NCBI GenBank assembly: GCA_027449885.1
Contig: DAIDKS010000004.1
Span: forward strand, 1-62,166
Length of the DNA: 62,166 nt
Origin: Acidimicrobiaceae bacterium
Lineage (GTDB): Bacteria > Actinomycetota > Acidimicrobiia > Acidimicrobiales > RAAP-2
Direction: 5' to 3'
The notes under the pieces were generated by a model, which searched no databases, was not told where the DNA came from, and saw only the letters and a program-made list of their open reading frames with translations. The position numbers were made by a program, and so were the translations under genes. Positions 35,347-42,709 of the stretch are shown piece by piece; within the stretch, counting starts at the first letter, position 1; the number at the start of each line of letters is the position of its first letter.

Positions 35347-36948
35347 ATGTACCCCTACGTCGCCGAGTCCTTTTCCGACGACGAGCGCGAGGTCCTGCGC
35401 CACTACGTCACGAACCTCGACGGCCCCGTTTTCGCCCTGGTCAACATGCCGGAGGTGGTGAAGGGGGCGCTCTTCGCGCGTTACTCGCGGTCCTCGAAGA
35501 GCCTCCGTCGGCTCCTCCTCGACGAGTTCGCCGACGACCTCGACCCCACCGCCGGGCGGCCCGGCGCTCCGACCAGCGGCTCCCGGGCCGACGAGCTCTA
35601 CCAGCGCGTCTTCGTCGAGTACGGGGACGACTCGGTCGCCCAACTGGGCGGCGTCCACCTGGCGTGCGAGCAGTCCAGCAACGTGCTCACCAAGGTCCTC
35701 GAGCACGGCCGCCTCATGAGCTACCTCGAGCAGTCGACGCGCTACCTCGCCTACGACCGCCGCCTCTCGACGGGCCACTACCGCTACTACCGCGACCCGG
35801 CGATCCTGGAGTCGCGCTGGGGCGCGCGGTACGTCGGGGAGCTCGACCGCATGTTCGACACCTACGCGCGCCTGCTGCCGGCCCTCACCTCCTGGCTCGG
35901 GACCCGCTTCCCGAAGACCGCGGACGACGACGACATCGTCTACCGCCAGGCCCTGCGGGCGAAGGCCCTCGACGCGGTGCGGGGCCTGCTGCCGGCCGCG
36001 GCGCTCTCCAACCTCGGCATCTACGGGTCGGGCCAGTCCTACGAGCTGCTGCTCCTGCGCATGCGCGCCCACCCCCTCGGCGAGGTGCGCGAGTACGCCG
36101 AGTTGATGCGCGCCGAGCTCGACAAGGTGATCCCCTCGTTCCTGCGGCGCCTCGACGTGCCCGAGCGCGGTGGCGCCTGGGTCGACTACCTGCGCTCGCG
36201 CGACCTCGACGTCGCCGAGCGGCTGGCCGCGGTACCCGAGGTCGAGGAGTCGTTCGAGCGCGTGCGCCTCGTGGATCACGACCCCGACGGCGAGCGACGC
36301 ATCCTCGAGGCCATCGTCTTCGAGCACGCCGGCGTCTCGAGCGCCGCCGCGTCTCGCTACGTCGTCGCCCTCGCCGAGGGGGAGCGCGACGAGCTCTGGC
36401 GCGCCTACGTCGGCCCCCGCTCCAACCGGCGCCACCGTCCGGGAAGGGCCTTCGAGCACACGACCTACCGCTTCGAGCTCGTCACCGACTACGGCGCCTT
36501 CCGCGACCTCCAGCGCCACCGCATGGCCACGATCGTCTGGCAGCCTCTCGGGCCCGATCTCGGCTACGAGGTCCCCGACCTGGTCGACGAGTCGGGCCTC
36601 GGGGGCGACTACCGCGCCTCCCTCGAGCGCTCCGGGGACCTGGCGCACGCCCTCGCGAGCGACCTCCCCGAGGCGGCCCCGTACGCGGTGGCCCTCGCCT
36701 TTCGGATCCGCTACACGATCGAGATGAACGCCCGCGAGGCCCTGCACCTCATCGAGCTGCGCTCCAGCCCCCAGGGCCATCCCAGCTACCGGCGCGTGGC
36801 CCACGAGATGATCCGTCAGATTCGCGCCGCCGGCCACCGACGCGTCGCCGACGCCATGTCCTTCGTCGACTACGGGGACGTCGACCTGGAGCGCCTGGAG
36901 GCCGAACGGCGGGCTCACGAGGCCCGTTCGCGCGCCCACCCCTCCTAG
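35347..36948 (+). CDS. Tandem-domain ThyX-like flavoprotein (double length)
   Basis: A 533-aa protein made of two ThyX-like halves. ThyX proper is about 220-250 aa, uses FAD and makes dTMP. Its signature is RHRxxSxxxxSxRY. In the first half R122-x2-S125-x4-S130-x-R132-Y133 remains, but the first RH is replaced (EHG). In the second half R390-H391-R392 remains, but the Ser and RY positions are lost (RHRMATIVWQPL). The halves therefore hold complementary parts of the motif. Such proteins are usually annotated as thymidylate synthase, but activity is unproven. The start could be GTG 35341 or ATG 35347. Confidence 0.8.
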   Translation: MYPYVAESFSDDEREVLRHYVTNLDGPVFALVNMPEVVKGALFARYSRSSKSLRRLLLDEFADDLDPTAGRPGAPTSGSRADELYQRVFVEYGDDSVAQLGGVHLACEQSSNVLTKVLEHGRLMSYLEQSTRYLAYDRRLSTGHYRYYRDPAILESRWGARYVGELDRMFDTYARLLPALTSWLGTRFPKTADDDDIVYRQALRAKALDAVRGLLPAAALSNLGIYGSGQSYELLLLRMRAHPLGEVREYAELMRAELDKVIPSFLRRLDVPERGGAWVDYLRSRDLDVAERLAAVPEVEESFERVRLVDHDPDGERRILEAIVFEHAGVSSAAASRYVVALAEGERDELWRAYVGPRSNRRHRPGRAFEHTTYRFELVTDYGAFRDLQRHRMATIVWQPLGPDLGYEVPDLVDESGLGGDYRASLERSGDLAHALASDLPEAAPYAVALAFRIRYTIEMNAREALHLIELRSSPQGHPSYRRVAHEMIRQIRAAGHRRVADAMSFVDYGDVDLERLEAERRAHEARSRAHPS

Positions 36949-36981
36949 ACGCGTATCGCTGCACGCCTCCGCCGGAGGCTC

Positions 36982-36987
36982 TACACT
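36982..36987 (+). promoter_or_regulatory. Candidate -10 box for the DUF4193 gene
   Basis: TACACT 25 nt upstream of the ATG, just after a small hairpin (GCCTCC-GCC-GGAGGC, 36965-36979) that may end the ThyX-like transcript. Confidence 0.45.
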
Positions 36988-37012
36988 GCCACCGCTACTG
37001 AGAAGGGTGAGT

Positions 37013-37510
37013 ATGGCGCGCGACGAGATGGACGAGAGCTTCGACGAAGAGGAACTCGACGAGGGATTCGACGACGAGGGCGACGCCGACCTCGAGGAGG
37101 ATCTCGAGGACGAGGAGCTGGTCGGCGATGACGGCGACGAGGACGTCGCCGACGACGAGTCCGACGACGAGGCCGCCAGTGAGGACGAGGAGGACCTCGG
37201 GGACGACGACGTCGCCGACGACGGCGAGGTGGCGGTCGTCGTCGTCGTCCCGGCCGACGACGACGACGACCTGGTCGACGACTCCGACGTCGAGCTCGCG
37301 CTCGACGAGGTGCTCGCCGAGACCATCCTGCGCACCAGCGTCCCCGACGACGACGAGGACGGCGCCCCGGATACCGACCTCGCGGGCGAGGGCGTCGAGA
37401 CGATCCTGCCCAAGCAGGACGACGAGTTCCGCTGCTCATCGTGCCGACTGCTGAAGAAGACCAGCCAGCTCGCCGACCCGGAGCGCGTGCTCTGCCGTGA
37501 CTGCGTCTGA
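37013..37510 (+). CDS. DUF4193-like acidic protein with C-terminal zinc-ribbon-like cysteines
   Basis: A 165-aa protein whose first 120 residues are extremely acidic, with long runs of Asp and Glu interrupted by a Val-rich patch (VAVVVVVPADDD). It ends in FRCSSCRLLKKTSQLAD...CRDCV, two CxxC pairs that fit the DUF4193 zinc-binding end found in actinobacteria. The function of the family is unknown. An acidic tail next to a zinc knuckle suggests binding to a basic protein or nucleoprotein (inference). The ATG at 37013 follows AAGGG. A GTG at 37007 is possible. Confidence 0.8.
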   Translation: MARDEMDESFDEEELDEGFDDEGDADLEEDLEDEELVGDDGDEDVADDESDDEAASEDEEDLGDDDVADDGEVAVVVVVPADDDDDLVDDSDVELALDEVLAETILRTSVPDDDEDGAPDTDLAGEGVETILPKQDDEFRCSSCRLLKKTSQLADPERVLCRDCV

Positions 37511-37898
37511 GGATCCGCACCCCCGCCGGATTCGCCGGCCGGGGACGGACCTCGCCGACCTCGTCGCCCGAGCGCGCACCGAGGTCGCGGCGCGCCGTGG
37601 TGGTCGTCGGCTCCTCGAGGACCTCGACGCGGCCCCCGCACAGGGTGGGGGAGCGACGTGGTGGGTCGTCGGACGTCCGGCGACCGGCTTCGCCATCGTC
37701 CGCGAGAGGCGCCTCATCGCCCTCTACGTGGCTCCGGAGGCCCGCCGACGGGGTCTCGGCCGCCGACTGCTCGCGGCGGCGACGAGCGGCCGTTCCGGGG
37801 CGCGTGACGGCCTCGCGCTACCCGGGGATCGGGCGTCGAAGTCCCTCTTCGAGTCGGCGGGCTGGCGAGCCCGCCTGCTTACGATGAGCGCCGAGTAG
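37497..37898 (+). CDS. GNAT-family N-acetyltransferase
   Basis: A 133-aa acetyltransferase. The acetyl-CoA loop is in LYVAPEARRRGLGRRLLAAA, and the terminal DRASKSLFESAGWRARLL fits the last GNAT motif. The substrate is unknown. The GTG at 37497 overlaps the 3' end of the DUF4193 gene by 14 nt in another frame, so translation may be coupled. The 3' end overlaps the convergent gene by 20 nt. Confidence 0.75.
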   Translation: MTASEDPHPRRIRRPGTDLADLVARARTEVAARRGGRRLLEDLDAAPAQGGGATWWVVGRPATGFAIVRERRLIALYVAPEARRRGLGRRLLAAATSGRSGARDGLALPGDRASKSLFESAGWRARLLTMSAE

Positions 37899-39150
37899 GC
37901 GTCCGTCGCGGCGAGCGCATCGGCGGCGGGGGCGGTGGGACCTTGATCCCGAGCAGCTTCGCCAGCTCGGGGATGGCCCCGGCGTTCTTCACGGCCAGCT
38001 CGCGGGACTCCTCGTCCCCCGGGATGCCGGCCGGCTTGATGTTGCGCCGAACCGAGGTGTCGGCCGCGAGGCTCACGATCTCGCGCCAGGTCGCGGGGTC
38101 CTGGTCCGCGGTGAGCGACTCCGACACGAGGGCCACCACGCGCGTCGCCATCTCGGCCGAGACGCGCGTGGAGAAGTCCGGGGGACTCGCGACGAGCTGG
38201 AGCGCGTCGACGACCCGCCCCTCGCTCACGGCCTTCTCCAGACGCTCGGTCCACTGCGTGCGCAGGGCCTCGATACGCGTCGTGAGGGCGCCCTGGAGCT
38301 CCTTCAACTGGGTGCGAGCGTCGTCGTCGAGCGACACCGTCTTGGCGGCCGTGACCACGGCCCGCAGCTCGCGCAGGCGCAACTCGCGACCCGCGGCCAC
38401 CGCGCCGGCGGCCCGGTCCTTCCACGCGGCCAGGTTCGTCTTCCCGAGCAGGTCCTCGGCGATGCGCTCGATCGTCACCGGGTCGATGGTCGGCCGTCCC
38501 TGGACCGTCGCGTTGCGGTTCTGCTCCTCGACGGCCGCGCGCACCGCCGGCATGCCGCCGCGCAGCAACTGCTCGGCGACCGGCAGCTGCTCGGGCGACA
38601 GCGTCGCGAGGAAGGCGTTGCGGTGCACGGTCGAGGTCGGCGGTCCCGCGGGGCGGGGCGTGCGACCGCGCGCGTCGGGGCGGGCGTCGCTCCGGGCCGG
38701 GCGCGGCCCGCGGGGCCCCTTCGAGGTCTCACCCTCCGCGCCCGCTGACGGGCGCTCGCCCGTCGTCGGGCGCGAGCGGCGACCCTCGCGACGATCGTCG
38801 CGGCCGCCGCGGCGACCCTCGCGACCGTCCCGGTCGTCCCGGTCCCGTCGTCCGCGGCCCTTCGGCGCGTAGGTCACCACGACGTCGGGACCGTCGCTCG
38901 CCCGGGGGATGATGGCGAGCCGCTCGTTGCGGGGGTCCTCCGGCGAGGCCGACTTCGCGGGCAGCACCGCGATCACCTCGAGACCCTCCATGAACTGCTC
39001 CACGTCGGCTCGGTAGGTCGTCCCGACGACGGGGCCGCCCGGCACGAGACCCGCCGAGAGAGTGCCCTTGGGCAGCTTCGCCCCGGCGGCGCGCCAGGTG
39101 GCGACGTCTCCCTGCAGGCTGGTGATCTCGATCTCGATGCGCCGTGGCAT
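37879..39150 (-). CDS. Hypothetical protein with central R/D/G-rich disordered region
   Basis: A 423-aa protein of unrecognised family. Residues 1-90 look like a small beta domain (MPRRIEIEITSLQGDVATW...). Residues 90-170 are a low-complexity Arg/Asp/Gly region (GRRDRDDRDGREGRRGGRDD) resembling RGG boxes. The rest is helical, with a central coiled coil (LRTQWTERLEKAVSEGRVVDA) and a Pro-rich end (KVPPPPPPMRSP). Arg/Gly-rich segments often bind RNA or mediate condensation, which is only an inference here. The ATG at 39150 lies 8 nt after TAGATT. Confidence 0.75.
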   Translation of the reverse strand: MPRRIEIEITSLQGDVATWRAAGAKLPKGTLSAGLVPGGPVVGTTYRADVEQFMEGLEVIAVLPAKSASPEDPRNERLAIIPRASDGPDVVVTYAPKGRGRRDRDDRDGREGRRGGRDDRREGRRSRPTTGERPSAGAEGETSKGPRGPRPARSDARPDARGRTPRPAGPPTSTVHRNAFLATLSPEQLPVAEQLLRGGMPAVRAAVEEQNRNATVQGRPTIDPVTIERIAEDLLGKTNLAAWKDRAAGAVAAGRELRLRELRAVVTAAKTVSLDDDARTQLKELQGALTTRIEALRTQWTERLEKAVSEGRVVDALQLVASPPDFSTRVSAEMATRVVALVSESLTADQDPATWREIVSLAADTSVRRNIKPAGIPGDEESRELAVKNAGAIPELAKLLGIKVPPPPPPMRSPRRTPTRRSS

Positions 39151-39158
39151 AGGGCACC

Positions 39159-39164
39159 AATCTA
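39159..39164 (-). promoter_or_regulatory. Near-leaderless -10 box of the R/D/G-rich protein gene
   Basis: TAGATT on the minus strand with 8 nt to the ATG at 39150. Confidence 0.5.
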
Positions 39165-39216
39165 GCCGTTGTGGCCGGGAGGGACGGACGGGGGAGGGGA
39201 GGCGTCGGCGGGTCTC

Positions 39217-39222
39217 TAGCAT
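39217..39222 (+). promoter_or_regulatory. Leaderless-type -10 box of the HtrA gene
   Basis: TAGCAT with 6 nt to the GTG at 39229 and no Shine-Dalgarno. Confidence 0.6.
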
Positions 39223-39228
39223 GGTCGC

Positions 39229-40614
39229 GTGAGTGACGCCCCCGAAGGAGTCGCCGGCGCGCCCGAGCCCCACGCGTTCGAGCCCGCCGCCGATCCCGTT
39301 CCGACCCCGGCCTTCGATCGCATCGACCCGCCCGCGACGGTGCACGACGTCCCGACGCCCGTCGCGTCGACGCCCGAGGACGTCCCGGCGTCACCCTCGA
39401 GCGGAGACCCCCTCGAGCCCGCCGCGACGGAGGTCGACGCCTCGGGAGCCTCCGCTCCCCTCGGGACGCCCCTCGTCGCCGACGTCGAGCCGATCCCCAT
39501 GCGCACCTCACCGCGCTCGCCCTGGACGTCGCGACTCTCGCTCCTCCTCGTCGCCGCCCTGGTGGGCGGCCTCGCCGGCCACTTCGCGTCGACGAACTCG
39601 GGTGGGGGGGTGACGATCAACGCGGTGAACGGCACCCCGTCCGCCGCGGCGCTGCCCAGCGGCCTCACCATCCCGACGCTCGTGAAGAACGTGCTGCCCT
39701 CGATCGTGTCGATCGACGTGCGGGGCCAGGGGACCGAGGACCAGGGAACGGGGATGATCATCAGCTCCACCGGCCTCGTGGTGACCAACAATCACGTCAT
39801 CGCGGCCGCCGTCGGTGGGGGGTCGATCACCGTCACCCGCTCGGGCTCGACCACCAGCCTCCCGGCGACCCTGGTCGGCACCAATCCCATCGACGACGTG
39901 GCCCTCGTCCGCATCGACCACGCCCGGGGACTGCCGAGCGTGACCTTCGGCAACTCCGACCGATTGGTGGTGGGGGACTCCGTCGTCGCCATCGGCAACG
40001 CCCTGGGTCTCGCGGCGGGGACGCCCACCGTCACCCAGGGGATCGTGTCGGCCCTCGGGCGGACGGTGACCGCCGACACCGGCTCGAGCACCGAGACGCT
40101 GAGCAACATGATCCAGACCGACGCCGCCATCAATCCCGGCAACTCCGGTGGACCCCTGCTCGACGCGCAGGGTGACGTCATCGGCATGAACACGGCGGTC
40201 GCCGGCACGCTCGCGGACGGGACCAACGCGCAGAACATCGGCTTCGCCATCCCCGTCTCCACGATCGAGTCCCTGCTCACGTCCCTGCTCGCCGGCGAGA
40301 GCGTCGTGAGCCACGGAGCCTTCATGGGCGTCGAGGTGACGTCGATGTCCCCGACGCTGCAGTACGAGTACGGCTTCACCCGCTCGACGGGTGCGGTGGT
40401 CATGAGCGTGATCCCGAACACCGGGGCCGCCCGCGCGGGCCTGCGCCAGGGCGACATCATCGTCTCGCTGAACGGCCAGAGCGTCAACGGGACGGCCGAC
40501 CTCACCAGCATCCTGTCCGGGCTGCGCCCCGGCGACTCGGTGTCGGTCGGCCTCGTGCGGGGGAGTCGGACCCTTCACCTCACCGTCGTGCTCGGCACCG
40601 CACCGAAGGGCTGA
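39229..40614 (+). CDS. HtrA/DegP-family serine protease with PDZ domain, membrane anchored
   Basis: A 461-aa protein with a Pro/Glu/Asp-rich cytoplasmic N-terminus of about 95 residues, one membrane helix (LSLLLVAALVGGLAGHF), a trypsin-like domain and one C-terminal PDZ domain. The catalytic triad is visible as His in VTNNHVIAAA, Asp in DDVALVRID and Ser in NPGNSGGPLLD. It probably degrades or refolds damaged exported proteins outside the membrane, as PepD/HtrA proteins of mycobacteria do. It ends directly against the stop of the convergent SDR gene. Confidence 0.92.
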   Translation: MSDAPEGVAGAPEPHAFEPAADPVPTPAFDRIDPPATVHDVPTPVASTPEDVPASPSSGDPLEPAATEVDASGASAPLGTPLVADVEPIPMRTSPRSPWTSRLSLLLVAALVGGLAGHFASTNSGGGVTINAVNGTPSAAALPSGLTIPTLVKNVLPSIVSIDVRGQGTEDQGTGMIISSTGLVVTNNHVIAAAVGGGSITVTRSGSTTSLPATLVGTNPIDDVALVRIDHARGLPSVTFGNSDRLVVGDSVVAIGNALGLAAGTPTVTQGIVSALGRTVTADTGSSTETLSNMIQTDAAINPGNSGGPLLDAQGDVIGMNTAVAGTLADGTNAQNIGFAIPVSTIESLLTSLLAGESVVSHGAFMGVEVTSMSPTLQYEYGFTRSTGAVVMSVIPNTGAARAGLRQGDIIVSLNGQSVNGTADLTSILSGLRPGDSVSVGLVRGSRTLHLTVVLGTAPKG

Positions 40615-41385
40615 TCAGGCGAGAGTGGCGATGCCCCCGTCGACCGGCAGCACGGCGCCGGTGACGTAGCTCGCCGCGGGCGAGGCGAGGTAGATGGCCG
40701 CACCGGCCATGTCCGCCGGGCGACCGATGCGACGCATCGGCGCGGCGGCCGCGATGGCGTCGCCGAAGGCCTCCAGGGTGGCGTGCATCATCTTCGACTC
40801 GAACGGTCCCGGAGCGATGGCGTTCACCGTGACGACCGGGGCGAGCTCGCGGGCCAGGTGTCGCGTGAGGTGGTGGACCGCGGCCTTCGAGGCGCTGTAG
40901 GCGAAGGTCGACATGGCGGGGACCCGCAGTCCGTCGATCGACCCGATGTTGATGACGCGCGCGGGAGCGTCGGGCGTCCCGGCCGCCTCGAGACGGCTCC
41001 GCAGGAAACGGGTCAGGTGGAAGACCCCCTTCACGTTGAGGTCGAGCACGCGATCGAAGGCCGCGTCGTCGTAGTCGGCGAGGGGAGCCCCCCACGTCGC
41101 CCCGGCGTTGTTCACCAGGACGTCGAGGCGGTCCTCGCGTCGCTCCATCTCCTCGGCGAGCGCTCGACACCCCGCCTCCGTCGACAGGTTCGCCTCGAGC
41201 GCCGTCACCTCGTAGCCCTCGGCGCGCAGGTCCGCGGCGACCTCCGCGCAGGCCTCCAGCTTGCGCGAGGCGACGTAGACCGTCGCGCCCGCCTCGGCGA
41301 ATCCTCGGGCGATCATCTCGCCGATTCCGCGGCCGCCACCCGTGACGAGGACGATACGACCCGAGACGTCAAAGAGCCCACTCAT
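40615..41385 (-). CDS. Short-chain dehydrogenase/reductase
   Basis: A 256-aa classical SDR with the NAD(P) loop TGGGRGIGEMIARGFAEAG, NNAG in VLVNNAGATWG, the catalytic Tyr and Lys in YSASKAA, and a C-terminal VTGAVLPVDGG. The Arg after the first strand (VASRK) suggests NADP. The reaction is unknown; typical roles are 3-oxoacyl or gluconate reduction. The ATG at 41385 lies 6 nt after TACACT without a Shine-Dalgarno. Confidence 0.9.
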   Translation of the reverse strand: MSGLFDVSGRIVLVTGGGRGIGEMIARGFAEAGATVYVASRKLEACAEVAADLRAEGYEVTALEANLSTEAGCRALAEEMERREDRLDVLVNNAGATWGAPLADYDDAAFDRVLDLNVKGVFHLTRFLRSRLEAAGTPDAPARVINIGSIDGLRVPAMSTFAYSASKAAVHHLTRHLARELAPVVTVNAIAPGPFESKMMHATLEAFGDAIAAAAPMRRIGRPADMAGAAIYLASPAASYVTGAVLPVDGGIATLA

Positions 41386-41391
41386 GGGCGA

Positions 41392-41397
41392 AGTGTA
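41392..41397 (-). promoter_or_regulatory. Leaderless-type -10 box of the SDR gene
   Basis: TACACT on the minus strand with 6 nt to the ATG at 41385. Confidence 0.65.
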
Positions 41398-41418
41398 CGC
41401 CGAGCGGCGCAGGGCCGG

Positions 41419-41823
41419 CTAGAAGCCGACGCGCAGGTTGGTGTTGGCGATCGCGCTCACCGGGACCGAGGGGTCCGTCGAGTACTGCGCGCGGATGGCC
41501 CAGGTCCCGGGCGTCGTGAACTTGAAGGCGCACTCGACGCGGCTCTTGCTCGTGTCGACCGGCTGGTACTTGCAGAGCAGTCGAGTGACCGACGAGTTCG
41601 CGGGCGGCAGGGCGACGACTCGCACGAAGCCACCCGTGCCCTCCGGCAGCACGTTCACGATGACGTTGAAGGCGCCGTTCGACACCGCCGGCGGCGCGTC
41701 GTTGTCGCTCAGGTCGTAGGCCATCGTCGGGCCGTTCGACGTGCCGGTGTCCGCGAGGGCCGGCAACGCGCTCGTCCCGATCACCGAGCCCACGAGGAGC
41801 AGGGACACGAGGAGCCGACGCAC
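41419..41823 (-). CDS. Secreted hypothetical protein, 134 aa
   Basis: It has a clear signal peptide (MRRLLVSLLLVGSVIGTSA, cleavage likely after ALA in LPALAD) and a mature domain of about 110 residues with two Cys (LLCKYQ and VECAF) in what looks like a beta-sandwich. I recognise no family. Leaderless expression is likely, because TATAGT lies 7 nt before the GTG at 41823. The upstream region is unusually AT-rich for this genome. Confidence 0.7.
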   Translation of the reverse strand: MRRLLVSLLLVGSVIGTSALPALADTGTSNGPTMAYDLSDNDAPPAVSNGAFNVIVNVLPEGTGGFVRVVALPPANSSVTRLLCKYQPVDTSKSRVECAFKFTTPGTWAIRAQYSTDPSVPVSAIANTNLRVGF

Positions 41824-41830
41824 GACGTCA

Positions 41831-41836
41831 ACTATA
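41831..41836 (-). promoter_or_regulatory. Leaderless-type -10 box of the secreted protein gene
   Basis: TATAGT on the minus strand, 7 nt before the GTG at 41823, at the edge of an AT-rich island (41824-41885). Confidence 0.6.
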
Positions 41837-41927
41837 ACAACATTGTTCAGCCCTATCGCCGATAATGTTCGTTATGTAAAGTTTTGACCCGACGCACGGG
41901 GTCCGGGGGTGCCGTGACCGGCGTGGG

Positions 41928-41933
41928 TATCCT
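41928..41933 (+). promoter_or_regulatory. Candidate -10 box of the crcB pair
   Basis: TATCCT 9 nt before the ATG at 41943. It implies a leader of at most a few nucleotides. Confidence 0.45.
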
Positions 41934-41942
41934 GGGCGCTAC

Positions 41943-42359
41943 ATGCCGCCGCACCTGTCGCTCCGTCCCCGGGAGTTCGCCTACGCGATCGGGATCGTCC
42001 TGGTCGGCGGGGCTCTCGGCACCATGGTGCGCTACCTGGTGCTCACCTACGGGCCGGTCGACCACGGCACCGGCTGGCTCGCGCGGGTGCCGTGGTCCCT
42101 CCTCGTGATCAACGCCCTCGGCGTCTACGTCGCGGTGCGGTGGCTCCGGGGACCCCTGCACGGCCGCGATCCCAACGACCCGCGGCGGCTCTTCGCGGTG
42201 ACGGGCCTCCTCGGGGGCTTCACCTCGTACTCCAGCCTCGTCGTCGCCTGGAACGACGTCACCCAGCGCAACGTCGTGGCCGGCATCGTGGTCGCCGTGC
42301 TCTCGGTACTCTCGGGCGTCGTCGCGGCCGAGCTCGCCCTACGGCGGCGCCACCGGTGA
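41943..42359 (+). CDS. crcB: Fluoride channel FluC/CrcB, first of a pair
   Basis: A 138-aa four-helix membrane protein. It has GGALGTMVRYLV, VINALGVYVAV and GLLGGFTSYSSLVVAW, which match the Arg, Asn and phenylalanine-box segments of Fluc channels that expel fluoride. The stop overlaps the second crcB (GTGA), so the pair may form a heterodimeric channel, as in other Gram-positives. No fluoride riboswitch motif is seen upstream. Confidence 0.88.
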   Translation: MPPHLSLRPREFAYAIGIVLVGGALGTMVRYLVLTYGPVDHGTGWLARVPWSLLVINALGVYVAVRWLRGPLHGRDPNDPRRLFAVTGLLGGFTSYSSLVVAWNDVTQRNVVAGIVVAVLSVLSGVVAAELALRRRHR

Positions 42360-42709
42360 CCCTCCTCCTCGTCACGGCCTTCGGCGGCGTCGGGAGCGTG
42401 CTGCGCTTCCTCTTCGAGTACGCGGTACGCCGTCGCCATCCGGTAGCGCGCCCCTGGGCCACGGTCGGCGCGAACGTCCTCGGCGCCCTCGCGGCCGGAT
42501 GGATCACCTACCGCCTGACGGGCGCGGGCGACGCCCGGCTCCACACGATCGCCCTCACCGGCTTCTGCGGCGGCCTCACGACGTTCTCCTCGGCCTTCGC
42601 CATTCCGGCCATCCTCCAGCGCGAGCACCACTGGCGCTACTCGGTGGCCCTCATCGTGGTGACGCCGATCCTCTGCGTCGGGGCCTTCGCCCTCGGCGCG
42701 GCACTCTAG
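42356..42709 (+). CDS. crcB: Fluoride channel FluC/CrcB, second of a pair
   Basis: A 117-aa protein starting at the GTG overlapping the first crcB stop. It contains GGVGSVLRFLFEYAV, VGANVLGALAAGW and GFCGGLTTFSSAFAIP, the same three Fluc signatures as its neighbour, and four hydrophobic helices. The last stop codon overlaps the convergent amidotransferase stop in the tetranucleotide CTAG. Confidence 0.9.
   Translation: MTLLLVTAFGGVGSVLRFLFEYAVRRRHPVARPWATVGANVLGALAAGWITYRLTGAGDARLHTIALTGFCGGLTTFSSAFAIPAILQREHHWRYSVALIVVTPILCVGAFALGAAL

Noticed and set aside
34861..37641. A 926-codon minus-strand frame opposite helY, the ThyX-like gene and the DUF4193 gene
   Set aside because: The Ser-rich part is the complement of the Asp/Glu codons of the acidic gene. 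It is an antisense artefact of a repetitive codon pattern.
41886..41942. Possible fluoride riboswitch before the crcB pair
   Set aside because: The conserved GGCGATGG...CGCC core is absent and the likely promoter leaves almost no leader.
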